From assembly GCF_001429065.1 (NCBI RefSeq), contig NZ_LMIB01000012.1, forward strand, positions 124,001 to 188,000: DNA of 64,000 nucleotides. The letters run 5' to 3'. This DNA comes from Sphingomonas sp. Root710. GTDB lineage: Bacteria; Pseudomonadota; Alphaproteobacteria; Sphingomonadales; Sphingomonadaceae. This document shows positions 22,890 through 32,058 of the stretch, piece by piece (positions within the stretch are counted from its first letter, which is position 1; the number at the start of each line of letters is the position of its first letter). The translations under genes and the position numbers were made by a program. The notes below the pieces were generated by a model. That model made no database searches, was not told the origin of the DNA, and saw only the letters and a list, made by a program, of their open reading frames with translations.

Positions 22890-24170
22890 ATGACCGACAC
22901 TGCAGCCACACCGCCATCGACCCGGCGCATCCTGCTGGCCAGCCTCACCGGCACCTCGGTCGAGTTCTACGATTTCTACATCTTCGCGACTGCCGCTTCG
23001 CTGGTGTTCGGCCCGCTCTTCTTCGGCGGTTTCGAACAATCGACCCAGCTGATCTGGGCCTATACGCTGCTCGGCCTCGCCTTTCTCTCGCGCCCGCTGG
23101 GTGCCTGGGCCTTCGGGCATTTCGGCGACCGGATCGGCCGCAAGTCCACTCTCGTCGCCTCGCTGATGGTGATGGGCATGTCGACGCTGCTGATCGCGTT
23201 CCTGCCCTCCTATGAGACTGCGGGCTGGGTCGGCGCCTTCCTGCTCGCGCTGCTGCGCTTCGGCCAGGGCTTCGGGCTCGGCGGCGAATGGGGCGGCGCG
23301 GCGCTGCTCGCCGTCGAAAATGCCCCGCCGAACATGCGCGGCCGCTACGGCATGTTCCCGCAGCTCGGCGCGCCGGTCGGCTTCATCGCCGCCAATGGGC
23401 TGTTCCTGATCCTCGGCATGGGCATGACCCAGCAGCAGTTCATGGACTGGGGCTGGCGGCTGCCCTTCCTCGGATCGGCGGTGCTGGTCGGCGTCGGCCT
23501 GTGGGTCCGTCTCAAGCTCACCGAGACCGCCGCCTTCCGCGAGGCGATGGCGCATGCCGAGCCCGCCAAGGTGCCGATCGCCGAGCTGTTCCGCGCCCAC
23601 CTCGTCCCCACCGTCGCGGGCACCTTCGCCGCGGTCGCCTGCTTTGCGACCTATTATCTCGCGACCGCCTTCGCGCTCGGTTACGGCACCAAGACGCTCG
23701 GCATCCCCAAGGAGACCTTCCTCGGGCTCCAGCTGATCACCATCCTTTTCATGGCGGCGGGCATCCTGCTCGCGGGCTGGTGGTCCGACCTGCGCAGCCC
23801 GCGCTATGTGCTGATCGCCGGATGCATCGGCACGATCGCCACCGGCGTTCTGATGGGGCCGATGTTCCTGAGCGGGGACCTCATGGTGATCGGGCTGTGG
23901 CTGGCGCTGGCGCTGTTCATGATGGGCTTCGTCTATGGCCCGCTCGGCGCCTTCCTGCCGTCGCTGTTCCCGCCGAGGGTCCGCTATACGGGCGCGTCGA
24001 TGACCTTCAACATCGCCGGCATCCTCGGCGCGGCCCCGGTCCCCGCGGTCGCGCAATATCTCTCCGACCATGGCGGCCTCGGCTATGTCGGCTATTATCT
24101 CAGCGGCTCGGCGCTGCTCAGCCTCGCGGCGCTCTGGTGGACGCGTCATCACGACGCTAAGGTCGCCTGA
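22890..24170 (+). CDS. MFS transporter, metabolite:H+ symporter (MHS) family
   Basis: A 426-residue inner-membrane symporter with 12 predicted helices. The N-terminal motif TGTSVEFYDFYIFATAA and the loop GHFGDRIGRK (MFS motif A) are typical of the MHS family, which includes ProP, KgtP and ShiA and carries organic acids or compatible solutes with protons. A second motif-A copy appears as WWSDLRSPR in the middle loop. GAGAGGGGAAC precedes ATG 22890. The stop codon overlaps the start of the VWA gene by one base, so the two are probably co-translated. The substrate is unknown. Confidence 0.9.
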   Translation: MTDTAATPPSTRRILLASLTGTSVEFYDFYIFATAASLVFGPLFFGGFEQSTQLIWAYTLLGLAFLSRPLGAWAFGHFGDRIGRKSTLVASLMVMGMSTLLIAFLPSYETAGWVGAFLLALLRFGQGFGLGGEWGGAALLAVENAPPNMRGRYGMFPQLGAPVGFIAANGLFLILGMGMTQQQFMDWGWRLPFLGSAVLVGVGLWVRLKLTETAAFREAMAHAEPAKVPIAELFRAHLVPTVAGTFAAVACFATYYLATAFALGYGTKTLGIPKETFLGLQLITILFMAAGILLAGWWSDLRSPRYVLIAGCIGTIATGVLMGPMFLSGDLMVIGLWLALALFMMGFVYGPLGAFLPSLFPPRVRYTGASMTFNIAGILGAAPVPAVAQYLSDHGGLGYVGYYLSGSALLSLAALWWTRHHDAKVA

Positions 24171-25345
24171 TGTTCTTCGGCTTCCTCGACGAGTTGCGCG
24201 CGGCGGGCATCAACGCCAGCCTCAAGGAGCATCTGACGATGCTCGAGGCGCTGCAGCGCGACGTGATCGGCTGGTCGCCAGAGGATTTCTATTATCTCGC
24301 CCGCGCCACCTATGTGAAGGACGAGGGGCAGCTCGACAAATTCGACCGGGTCTTCGCGAAGGTCTTCAAGGGCGTCCTCGCTCCCACGCCCGAAGGCGAG
24401 GAGATTCCCGAGGACTGGCTCCGCGCGGTCGCCAAGAAATATCTCAGCCCCGAGGAGATAGCGAAGATCGAGGCGCTGGGCGACTGGGACAAGATCATGG
24501 AGACGCTCAGGAAGCGGCTCGAGGAGCAGCAGGGGCGGCATCAGGGCGGCAGCAAGTGGATCGGCACCGGCGGCACATCGCCCTTCGGCAATGCCGGCTA
24601 TAATCCCGAAGGCGTCCGGATCGGCGGCGAGAGCACCCACAAGCGCGCGGTGAAGGTCTGGGAGAAGCGCGAGTTCCGCAACCTCGACAACGACGTCGAG
24701 CTGGGCACCCGCAACATCAAGGTCGCGCTGCGCCGCCTGCGCCGCTTCGCGCGCGAGGGCGCGGCCGACGAGCTCGATCTGGAGGGGACGATCGCGGGCA
24801 CCGCGCGGCGCGGCTTTCTCGACATCCAGATGCGCGCCGAGCGGCGCAACGCGGTCAAACTGCTGCTCTTCCTCGACATCGGCGGTTCGATGGACCCGCA
24901 CATCAGGCTGTGCGAGGAGCTGTTCTCGGCGGCGACCGCCGAGTTCAAGCATCTGGAGTTTTTCTACTTCCACAACTGCGTCTACGAAGGCGTGTGGAAG
25001 GACAATAAGCGCCGCTTCCAGGAGCGGACCCCGACCTGGGACGTGCTCCACAAATTCGGCCATGACTATAAGCTGGTCTTCGTCGGCGACGCGGCGATGA
25101 GCCCCTATGAGATCAGCCAGCCGGGCGGCTCGGTCGAGCATTTCAACGAGGAGGCGGGCGATGTCTGGCTGAAGCGGATGACCAATGTCTACAGCTCGGC
25201 GGTGTGGCTGAACCCGACCGCCGAAGCCTATTGGATGCACAGCCAGTCGACCCGCATGATCCGCGAGATCATGGACAACCGCATGTTCCCGCTGACCCTG
25301 TCCGGGCTGGATGACGCGATGCGGAGCCTGTCGCGGAAGAAGTGA
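24170..25345 (+). CDS. VWA-domain (CoxE-family) protein
   Basis: A 391-residue protein of the CoxE/VWA family. The VWA fold lies in the C-terminal half, with the metal-site motif DIGGSM starting at Asp236 (a D-x-G-x-S variant of the usual DxSxS). The N-terminal half is helical and charged (FFGFLDELRAAGINASLKEH), as in relatives that work with MoxR AAA+ ATPases to insert metals or activate enzymes. No MoxR gene is nearby. It begins within the stop of the transporter gene (TGATG), an odd pairing for this family. The function cannot be narrowed further. Confidence 0.86.
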   Translation: MFFGFLDELRAAGINASLKEHLTMLEALQRDVIGWSPEDFYYLARATYVKDEGQLDKFDRVFAKVFKGVLAPTPEGEEIPEDWLRAVAKKYLSPEEIAKIEALGDWDKIMETLRKRLEEQQGRHQGGSKWIGTGGTSPFGNAGYNPEGVRIGGESTHKRAVKVWEKREFRNLDNDVELGTRNIKVALRRLRRFAREGAADELDLEGTIAGTARRGFLDIQMRAERRNAVKLLLFLDIGGSMDPHIRLCEELFSAATAEFKHLEFFYFHNCVYEGVWKDNKRRFQERTPTWDVLHKFGHDYKLVFVGDAAMSPYEISQPGGSVEHFNEEAGDVWLKRMTNVYSSAVWLNPTAEAYWMHSQSTRMIREIMDNRMFPLTLSGLDDAMRSLSRKK

Positions 25346-25350
25346 TGCGC

Positions 25351-26448
25351 CTAAGGGTGGTGGACCACCCCGCCGGTCATCGGCGCGGCAACCCCGGTGG
25401 TCCCGGGAAAGCTGATCGGCTCACCGTTCAGCGCGCGGACCGCCATATAGGCGAAGCCCTCTGCCTCGGTCGCGTCGCCGTTCCAGCCGAGCGCCTCGAT
25501 CGGCTCGGCGGCGATCCCGGTGGCGGCGGAGATCATCGCCATCAGCGTCGGATTATGCCGCCCGCCCCCCGCGACGATCAGCCGCCTTGGGCGTTCGGGC
25601 AGGTGGCGGAGCGCCAGCCCTACCGTCTCGGCGGTGAAAGCGGTCAGGGTCGCAGCGCCATCGGCGGCGGACAGGCCGCGCGCAGGCTGGATGGTGAAGT
25701 CGGCGCGGTCGAGCGACTTGGGCGGCGGCGCGTCGAACCAGGGGTTGTCGAGCATCGCGCCGAGCACGGTCGCGTCTACCGTCCCACGCGCCGCGAAGGC
25801 CCCGTTCGCGTCATAGGGCGATCCGGTCTCGGCCAGCATCCAGTCGTCGATCAGGCCGTTGGCCGGGCCGGTGTCGAAGGCGATCACATCGGCCTCGCCC
25901 GCGCCCAGCCAGCTGATGTTGCCGACCCCGCCCAGGTTGAGCACCGCGACCGGCGCGTCCATCCCCGCGGTCAGCGCGCGGTGATAGACCGGGAGCAGCG
26001 GCGCGCCCTGCCCGCCCGCCGCGACATCGGCCGAGCGCAGGTCGTTGACCACGCGGATGCCCAGCGCCTTCGCCATCGCCGCGCCGTCGCCGATCTGCCA
26101 GGTCCAGCCGCGGTCGGGGCGGTGCGCGATCGTCTGGCCGTGGAAGCCGATGACGTCGACCGCGCCCGCATCGACCCCCGCGCCCGACAGGAGCTGGCGC
26201 ACCGCGAGGATGTGGCGGTTGGTCAGCATCGCTTCGGCCTCGACGATCTTCGGGCTGGGGCGCGGCTTGTCGAAGCTCAGCGCCAGCGCCGCCGCCTCGC
26301 GCAGCTGCTCGCGCGCCTGCCCGCTATAGGGATCGGAGCGAAAGGCGATCGGGCGGATATGGCCCGCGCCATCGGTCTCGATCAGCGCGGCGTCGATCCC
26401 GTCGAGCGAGGTTCCGGACATCAGTCCGGCGGCAAGCATCTTGGTCAT
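25351..26448 (-). CDS. anmK: Anhydro-N-acetylmuramic acid kinase
   Basis: A peptidoglycan-recycling enzyme: it cleaves and phosphorylates 1,6-anhydro-MurNAc to MurNAc-6-phosphate with ATP. The 365-residue length is usual. Recognisable motifs are [17 protein letters not shown] at the N-terminus (phosphate-binding loop of the ASKHA fold), [24 protein letters not shown] and [13 protein letters not shown] (sugar and catalytic region), and [12 protein letters not shown]. It is convergent with the VWA gene (5 bases apart) and divergent from tyrS, with a palindromic repeat in the shared leader. This anmK-tyrS divergence is common in alphaproteobacteria, as far as I recall. Confidence 0.96.
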   Translation of the reverse strand: MTKMLAAGLMSGTSLDGIDAALIETDGAGHIRPIAFRSDPYSGQAREQLREAAALALSFDKPRPSPKIVEAEAMLTNRHILAVRQLLSGAGVDAGAVDVIGFHGQTIAHRPDRGWTWQIGDGAAMAKALGIRVVNDLRSADVAAGGQGAPLLPVYHRALTAGMDAPVAVLNLGGVGNISWLGAGEADVIAFDTGPANGLIDDWMLAETGSPYDANGAFAARGTVDATVLGAMLDNPWFDAPPPKSLDRADFTIQPARGLSAADGAATLTAFTAETVGLALRHLPERPRRLIVAGGGRHNPTLMAMISAATGIAAEPIEALGWNGDATEAEGFAYMAVRALNGEPISFPGTTGVAAPMTGGVVHHP

Positions 26449-26464
26449 CCGGTCCTCACCCTCT

Positions 26465-26557
26465 CGTCATTCCCGCGAAAGCGGGAATCCACGGTCACGG
26501 CACATATCGGCTCCAGCGGGCCGTCGTCCATGGATTCCCGCTTTCGCGGGAATGACG
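26465..26557. repeat. Palindromic intergenic repeat pair, copy C
   Basis: Inverted arms at 26465-26492 and 26531-26557, each a hairpin of the type TTCCCGCGAAAGCGGGAA. It has the same family and architecture as the copy at 16574 but an unrelated centre. It sits in the anmK/tyrS divergent leader. Confidence 0.85.
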
Positions 26558-26605
26558 ATGAAGGGCATGACGCCCGGCCCGCCACATGCTAATCGCCCGC
26601 GCGCT

Positions 26606-27820
26606 ATGACCGAATACACATCCGACCTGCTGCGCCTGCTCGATAGCCGAGGCTATATCCATCAGATCACCGATGCGGAGGCGCTCGACAAGCTCGCCGC
26701 GACATCGGTCGTCCCCGGCTATATCGGCTTCGACCCGACCGCGCCCTCGTTGCACGTCGGCAGCCTCGTCCAGATCATGCTGCTGCGCCGGATGCAGCAG
26801 AGCGGGCACAAGCCGATCGTGCTGATGGGCGGCGGCACCGGCAAGATCGGCGATCCCAGCTTCAAGGACGAAGCGCGCAAGCTGATGACCGAAGATGTCA
26901 TCGCCAGCAACGTCGCGTCGATCAAGCGGGTGTTCGAACGCTTCCTGACCTTCGGCGACGGCCCGACCGACGCGGTGATGGTCGACAATGCCGACTGGCT
27001 AGACAAGCTCGAATATATCCCCTTCCTGCGCGAGGTGGGGCAGCATTTCTCGATCAACCGGATGCTGAGCTTCGACTCGGTCAAGCTGCGGCTCGACCGC
27101 GAACAGTCTCTGAGCTTCCTCGAGTTCAACTATATGATCCTGCAGGCCTATGACTTCATGGAACTGGCCCGCCGCCGCGCGTGCCGGTTGCAGATGGGCG
27201 GGTCGGACCAGTGGGGCAATATCGTCAACGGCATCGAGCTGAGCCGCCGGATGCTGGGCACCGAGGTGTTCGGCGTGACGACGCCGCTGATCACCACCGC
27301 CGACGGCGGCAAGATGGGCAAGACGATGTCGGGCGCGGTGTGGCTCAACGAAGAATCGCTGCCCGCTTATGATTACTGGCAGTTCTGGCGGAACACCCAC
27401 GACAAGGATGTCGGCCGCTTCCTGAAGCTGTTCACCGACCTGCCGCTCGACGAGATCGCGCGGCTGGAGGCGCTGGAGGGTCAGGAGATCAACCAGGCCA
27501 AGATCGTGCTGGCCAACGAGGCGACGACGATGTGCCGCGGCGTCTCAGCCGCCGCCGCCGCCGCCGAGACCGCGCGGCGGACTTTCGAGGAAGGCCAGGC
27601 GGGCGGCGACCTGCCGACGCTGGCGGTGGGTGCGGCGGGGATCAACATCCTCGACGCGGTCGTCCAGATCGGTTTCGCCGCATCGCGCGGCGAGGCGAAG
27701 CGCAAGCTGGAGGAGGGCGCGGTGCGCATCGATGGCGCGGCCATCTCCGACCCGGCCCATGTCGCGACGGCCCCCGCCAAGCTTAGTCTGGGCAAGAAGA
27801 AGCATGGGCTGCTAGCCTGA
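26606..27820 (+). CDS. tyrS: Tyrosyl-tRNA synthetase
   Basis: A class I aminoacyl-tRNA synthetase, 404 residues from ATG 26606. The signature region [13 protein letters not shown] (HIGH-type) lies near the N-terminus, [12 protein letters not shown] in the tyrosine/adenylate pocket, and [10 protein letters not shown] is the KMSKS-type loop. The C-terminal S4-like RNA-binding domain is short ([14 protein letters not shown]). The longer frame upstream would translate the palindromic repeat, which rules it out as the start. No strong Shine-Dalgarno is visible before 26606. It lies 4 bases before the DUF885 peptidase gene, so the pair may be co-transcribed. Confidence 0.97.
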   Translation: MTEYTSDLLRLLDSRGYIHQITDAEALDKLAATSVVPGYIGFDPTAPSLHVGSLVQIMLLRRMQQSGHKPIVLMGGGTGKIGDPSFKDEARKLMTEDVIASNVASIKRVFERFLTFGDGPTDAVMVDNADWLDKLEYIPFLREVGQHFSINRMLSFDSVKLRLDREQSLSFLEFNYMILQAYDFMELARRRACRLQMGGSDQWGNIVNGIELSRRMLGTEVFGVTTPLITTADGGKMGKTMSGAVWLNEESLPAYDYWQFWRNTHDKDVGRFLKLFTDLPLDEIARLEALEGQEINQAKIVLANEATTMCRGVSAAAAAAETARRTFEEGQAGGDLPTLAVGAAGINILDAVVQIGFAASRGEAKRKLEEGAVRIDGAAISDPAHVATAPAKLSLGKKKHGLLA

Positions 27821-27824
27821 CGCC

Positions 27825-29105
27825 ATGATCCGCACCATCCTCCTCGCGGCCGTGCTGGCCTTCGGTGTCGCCGCCAAGCGCCCGCCTTCGCCGCTCGACG
27901 GGATCGCGCAGGACTATGTCCGCCTGACCCTCGAAGCCGGGCAGCGCGAGGATGGTTATGTCGACGCCTATTACGGCCCGGCGGAATGGGCCGCCGAAGC
28001 CAAGGCGAAGCCCCGCGATGTTGCGACGCTGCGCAAGGACGCCCATGCGCTCGCGACGAAGCTCGCCGCGATCAAGCCCGCGAAGCTGACGCCCGCCGAC
28101 CGTAGCCGCCGCGCCTTCCTCGCCGCGCAGCTCAAGGCCGCCGAGACCAGGCTGGCTATGATCGCCGGCGAGAAGTTCAGCTTCGCCGACGAGGCGCAGG
28201 GTCTGTTCGGGGTCCGCCCCGCGCTGAAGCCGCTCAACAGCTATGATCCGGTCCTCGCCGAGATCGAGCAGCTCGTTCCCGGCGACGGCCCGCTCTGGCA
28301 GCGTGTCGATGCCTATCAGAACCGCTATGTGATCCCCACTTCGAAGCTCGAACCGGTGATGCGCGCCGCGATCGCCGAGTGCCGCGCGCGCACGGCGGCG
28401 CATATCGCAATGCCGCAGCAGGAGCGGTTCGAACTCGAGTTCGTCACCGGCAAGAGCTGGTCGGGTTACAACTGGTACAAGGGTGACGCCCACAGCCTGA
28501 TCCAGGTCAATACCGACCTGCCGGTACGGATCGACCGCGCGGTCGATCTCGGCTGCCATGAGGGCTATCCCGGCCATCACGCACTGAACATGCTGCTCGA
28601 ACGCAACCTCGCCCGCGCGAAGGGCTGGGTCGAGTTCACCGTCTATCCGCTGTTCAGCCCGCAAAGCTTCATCGCCGAGGGATCGGCCAATGCCGGGATC
28701 GAGCTGGCCTTTCCAGGGCCGCAGCGCGCCGCGTTCGAAGCCGCGACGCTCTACCCGATCGCCGACCTCGATCCGGCCAGCGCCGCATCCTATGACCGGC
28801 TGCTCGATCTGCTCCACAGGCTCGCGGGCGCACGGATGACGATCGCCGCCGACTATCTCGACGGCAAGATCGGCCGCGACGTCGCGCTCGACCTGATCCA
28901 GACCTATCAGCTCATCAGCCGCAAGCGCGCCGAACAGTCGCTGCGCTTCACCGAACAATATCGCAGCTATGTGATCAACTACGGCCTTGGTCAGGACATG
29001 GTGACCGCCGACCTGCACCGCGCGGGCGAATCGCCGGCGGCGCGCTGGAAGCGGATGGAAGCGATCATTTCGCAGCCGACTCTCCCCGCCGATCTGCGCA
29101 AGTGA
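27825..29105 (+). CDS. DUF885-family exported zinc peptidase-like protein
   Basis: A 426-residue protein with an N-terminal hydrophobic segment (IRTILLAAVLAFGVAA) that should export it to the periplasm. The fold is that of DUF885 proteins, related to M3/M32-like zinc peptidases. The zinc motif HEGYPGHH occupies residues 245-252, in a variant of HExxH with an inserted pair. A second conserved stretch is SFIAEGSANAGIELAF, which would supply the third ligand Glu. The substrate is unknown; small periplasmic peptides or cyanophycin-like polymers have been suggested for relatives. It starts four bases after tyrS and ends 126 bases before the PilZ gene. Confidence 0.85.
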   Translation: MIRTILLAAVLAFGVAAKRPPSPLDGIAQDYVRLTLEAGQREDGYVDAYYGPAEWAAEAKAKPRDVATLRKDAHALATKLAAIKPAKLTPADRSRRAFLAAQLKAAETRLAMIAGEKFSFADEAQGLFGVRPALKPLNSYDPVLAEIEQLVPGDGPLWQRVDAYQNRYVIPTSKLEPVMRAAIAECRARTAAHIAMPQQERFELEFVTGKSWSGYNWYKGDAHSLIQVNTDLPVRIDRAVDLGCHEGYPGHHALNMLLERNLARAKGWVEFTVYPLFSPQSFIAEGSANAGIELAFPGPQRAAFEAATLYPIADLDPASAASYDRLLDLLHRLAGARMTIAADYLDGKIGRDVALDLIQTYQLISRKRAEQSLRFTEQYRSYVINYGLGQDMVTADLHRAGESPAARWKRMEAIISQPTLPADLRK

Positions 29106-29150
29106 GCGCGGCCTAAACCGATGGTCGCAATAAGGCGGAGAAAATCCCGC

Positions 29151-29165
29151 TTAACCTGCTGGTAA
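29151..29165. promoter_or_regulatory. CtrA-site-like element upstream of the PilZ gene
   Basis: TTAA-N7-GTAA (TTAACCTGCTGGTAA) matches the alphaproteobacterial CtrA consensus TTAA-N7-TTAA at seven of eight fixed bases. It lies 67 bases before the PilZ start. CtrA controls motility and c-di-GMP genes in many alphaproteobacteria. Confidence 0.4.
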
Positions 29166-29231
29166 CCCTGAGGCTTAACACACTGGCAAGTCCCGTAGGC
29201 AATTCTCATGTTGAAACAAGGACATGAGACC

Positions 29232-29594
29232 ATGACCCAGCCAGCGCCCACCCTGCCCTCGTCAACCGACGAGGACGCCAAATATGCCGAGCAGCGCCGC
29301 GCGCCGCGCGACGACGTGGCCCTGCCGACGCGCATGTTCACCCAGGACAGCGGCAGCGACGTGCTGCTGGTCAACATCTCGCCGCTGGGCTTCATGGCCC
29401 GCGAATATGGTGAAACGCCGAAGGGCACCATCGTCCGTCTCGCGCTGCCCCGCCTCGGCCAGGTTTCCGCGAAGGTCGTCTGGTCGCTGGGCGGCCGGGT
29501 CGGCGCGGAGTTCATCAAGCCGATCGACAGTTACGCCTATGCCGCGATGCTCAACGCCGCGCGCGCCAAGCGCCAGCGCTGGCCGATGGGCTGA
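29232..29594 (+). CDS. PilZ-domain c-di-GMP-binding protein
   Basis: A 120-residue protein that is nearly all PilZ domain. The c-di-GMP-binding signatures are present: RRAPR at residues 22-26 (RxxxR) and NISPLGF (D/N-x-S-x-x-G). The domain should bind cyclic di-GMP and act on motility, secretion or envelope functions through partner proteins. The start at 29232 is supported by AAGGA at 29218-29222 with 9-base spacing; ATG 29208 has no such site. It is monocistronic with a CtrA-like site upstream. It is convergent with recG, 42 bases away. Confidence 0.9.
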   Translation: MTQPAPTLPSSTDEDAKYAEQRRAPRDDVALPTRMFTQDSGSDVLLVNISPLGFMAREYGETPKGTIVRLALPRLGQVSAKVVWSLGGRVGAEFIKPIDSYAYAAMLNAARAKRQRWPMG

Positions 29595-29636
29595 CCGTCT
29601 CGGGAGCAGCGTTCCCTTCCGCGCGCTGCTCCCACC

Positions 29637-31697
29637 CTATCCGGCGCGCAGCAGCCCCACCGCCGCGTCGCGTTCGAACAGGTAGAGCGCGGTCCGCGCC
29701 GCCTGCCCCCGCTCCGCTTCGAGCCCTCCGTCGCGATCGACGAGCAAGCGCGCATCCTGGGTCGCCGCCTCGATCAGCGCGGCGGTCCGCTCAGGCCCCG
29801 CCAGCCGGAACTCGGCCTCGCCCGACTGGCGCGTCCCCAATATCTCGCCCGCGCCGCGCAGACGCAGGTCCTCCTCGGCGATGCGGAAGCCGTCATTGGT
29901 CTCACGCATCAGCGCCAGCCGGGCACGCGATGTTTCCGACAGGGCATTGCCGCGCAGCAATAGGCACGTCGATTGCTGGTCGCCGCGCCCTACCCGACCG
30001 CGCAACTGGTGAAGCTGCGCAAGGCCGAAGCGGTCGGCGGCCTCGATGATCATCAGCGTGGCGTTGGGCACGTCGACGCCAACCTCGATCACCGTCGTCG
30101 CGACGAGCACCCCGAGCCGGTTCGCCTGAAACTCGGCCATCACCGCGTCCTTCTCCGGCCCTTTCATCCGGCCATGGACGACGCCGACCCGATCCCCGAA
30201 CAAATGGCGCAGGCTCTCCGCGCGGCTCTCCGCGGCGGCGAGGTCGGACTGTTCGCTCTCTTCGACCAGCGGGCAGACCCAATAGGCCTGACCGCCCTTC
30301 GCCATATGCCGCCCGAGCGCGCCCGCAATCTCATCCAGCCGATCACCGGAAATGACGCGCGTCTCGATCGGCTGGCGGCCCGGCGGCATCTCGTCCAGGC
30401 GGCTGACATCCATCTCGCCATAATGGCTGAGGGTCAGCGTGCGGGGGATCGGGGTCGCGGTCATCACCAGCAGGTGCGGCGGCCGCTCAGCCTTGTTCTG
30501 GAGCAGCATCCGCTGCGCGACGCCGAAGCGATGCTGCTCGTCGACCACGGCGAGCGCGAGGTTGCGATAGGCGACCTTGTCCTGGAAGATCGCATGGGTG
30601 CCGACGAGGATGTCGATCGAGCCGTCGGCGAGACCCATCAGCGTCGCCTCGCGCGTCTTGCCCTTCTCCCGCCCGGTCAGGATCGCGACATTGACGGGCA
30701 GGCCAGCGAGGGTGCGGCGGAGCGTCTCATAATGCTGACGGGCGAGGATTTCGGTGGGAGCGAGCAACGCGCCCTGCGACCCCGCCTCGACCGCAACGAG
30801 CAGCGCCATCGTCGCGACCAGCGTCTTGCCCGATCCGACGTCGCCCTGGAGCAGCCGGGTCATCGGCACCGGCTGGGCGAGGTCGCCCTCGATCTCCGCC
30901 ACCGCGCGGCTCTGCGCGCCGGTTGGCGCGTAAGGCAGCCTGAGCGCGTCGCGCAGCCGCCCGTCGCCCTGGAGCGGTGTGCCCTTGCGCCGCCGCGACG
31001 AGGCGCGGACCAGCATCAGCGCGAGCTGGTTGGCGAACAGCTCGTCATAGGCGAGCCGCTGACGGGCGAGCTCGTCAGCCGGATCGGCATGGACGCGGAC
31101 CAGGGCCTCGCGCCAGCCGGGCCAGCCGCGCGCGGCAAGCAGACTCGGCTCGATCCATTCGGAAAGCTCCGGCGCGCGCGCGACCGCCTGTTCGGCAAGC
31201 TGGCCCATGCGCCGCGTCGTCAGCCCTTCGGACAGTGGATAGACGCTCTCGCGGACCGGCAGGTCGACCGCCTCGTCGGGGGGCAGCACATGATCGGGAT
31301 GGATCATCTGCAGTTCCTGCCCATAAAGTTCGAGCTTGCCCGAGACGATACGCGGCTCACCGATCGGCAGCAGCTTCTTCGCCCAGCCGGGATTGCCGCC
31401 GAAATAGACGAGGCTGAGCACATTGCCCGCCTGATCGGTGACGCCGACCCGGAACGGCCCGCGCCCGCCCGAGGCACGGTAGCTGACCGGCACCACGCGC
31501 ACGGTGACGATTCGCCCGCTATCCTCCGCCTCGACCGTGTCGACCGGCTTGCGCTCGATCGACCCGGTGGGAAGACGGAACAGCACATCAACGACCCGTT
31601 CGAGCCGCAATTTCTTGAGCGGCTTAGCCAAGGTCGGGCCAACACCTTTCAGCGCCTCCACTTCGGCGAACAACGGGTTGAGGATATCGGGCCGCAT
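29637..31697 (-). CDS. recG: ATP-dependent DNA helicase RecG
   Basis: The branch-migrating helicase that remodels stalled replication forks and Holliday junctions. The product from ATG 31697 has 686 residues, the usual length. An N-terminal wedge (OB-fold) domain is followed by two RecA-like domains: Walker A LLQGDVGSGKT, Walker B box VVDEQHRFG, motif III TATPIPRT and motif VI QLRGRVGRG. The C-terminus carries LRLRGAGEILGTRQSG, typical of the RecG/Mfd TRG motif. A longer frame upstream overlaps the divergent sdhE gene and is not credible. It is divergent from sdhE-mfd, so the two DNA-repair translocases RecG and Mfd are close neighbours. Confidence 0.97.
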   Translation of the reverse strand: MRPDILNPLFAEVEALKGVGPTLAKPLKKLRLERVVDVLFRLPTGSIERKPVDTVEAEDSGRIVTVRVVPVSYRASGGRGPFRVGVTDQAGNVLSLVYFGGNPGWAKKLLPIGEPRIVSGKLELYGQELQMIHPDHVLPPDEAVDLPVRESVYPLSEGLTTRRMGQLAEQAVARAPELSEWIEPSLLAARGWPGWREALVRVHADPADELARQRLAYDELFANQLALMLVRASSRRRKGTPLQGDGRLRDALRLPYAPTGAQSRAVAEIEGDLAQPVPMTRLLQGDVGSGKTLVATMALLVAVEAGSQGALLAPTEILARQHYETLRRTLAGLPVNVAILTGREKGKTREATLMGLADGSIDILVGTHAIFQDKVAYRNLALAVVDEQHRFGVAQRMLLQNKAERPPHLLVMTATPIPRTLTLSHYGEMDVSRLDEMPPGRQPIETRVISGDRLDEIAGALGRHMAKGGQAYWVCPLVEESEQSDLAAAESRAESLRHLFGDRVGVVHGRMKGPEKDAVMAEFQANRLGVLVATTVIEVGVDVPNATLMIIEAADRFGLAQLHQLRGRVGRGDQQSTCLLLRGNALSETSRARLALMRETNDGFRIAEEDLRLRGAGEILGTRQSGEAEFRLAGPERTAALIEAATQDARLLVDRDGGLEAERGQAARTALYLFERDAAVGLLRAG

Positions 31698-31769
31698 CAC
31701 TAGATGGCTTCTAACGTTCCGCCCGCAGGCTTGCCAATCGCCCGCGGGCCAATTTTGCATTGGAAGACC

Positions 31770-32036
31770 ATGGATCGCGAAGATCGCCTTAAACGCCTGC
31801 GCTTTCGCGCATGGCACCGGGGAACCCGGGAAGCCGACTATATGATGGGCGGCTTTTTCGACCGGCTCCACCAGGGCTGGGACGACGTGTCGCTCGACTG
31901 GTTCGAGGGGCTGCTCGGTCAGGAGGACCCGGACATATTGGGCTGGGTGCTGGGGACGATCCCGGTTCCGCCCGAATGGCGGGGGCCGATGATGGAGCGG
32001 ATGCAGCGGATCGATTACGTCGACATCCCGCGCTGA
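31770..32036 (+). CDS. sdhE: Succinate dehydrogenase assembly factor (SdhE/Sdh5 family)
   Basis: An 88-residue protein of the DUF339 family that promotes covalent flavinylation of SdhA. The start is typical: MDREDRLKRLRFRAWHRGTRE, where the RGxxE motif needed for FAD attachment is seen as RGTRE, followed by ADYMMGGFFD. ATG 31770 has a purine-rich leader (GGAAGACC). It is the first gene of a unit with mfd, 22 bases apart, a neighbourhood often found in alphaproteobacteria. Confidence 0.93.
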   Translation: MDREDRLKRLRFRAWHRGTREADYMMGGFFDRLHQGWDDVSLDWFEGLLGQEDPDILGWVLGTIPVPPEWRGPMMERMQRIDYVDIPR

Positions 32037-32058
32037 ACCCCAAGCACTCAGAAGACAG

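Noticed and set aside
22618-22893. 91-codon frame directly after the LexA-like box
   Set aside because: No ribosome binding site, low-complexity basic product, and it runs into the MFS start. I could not support it as an SOS gene.
10463-26557. CRISPR array from the repeated palindromes
   Set aside because: The copies are kilobases apart, inverted in pairs and without regular spacers or cas genes; they are dispersed palindromic repeats.
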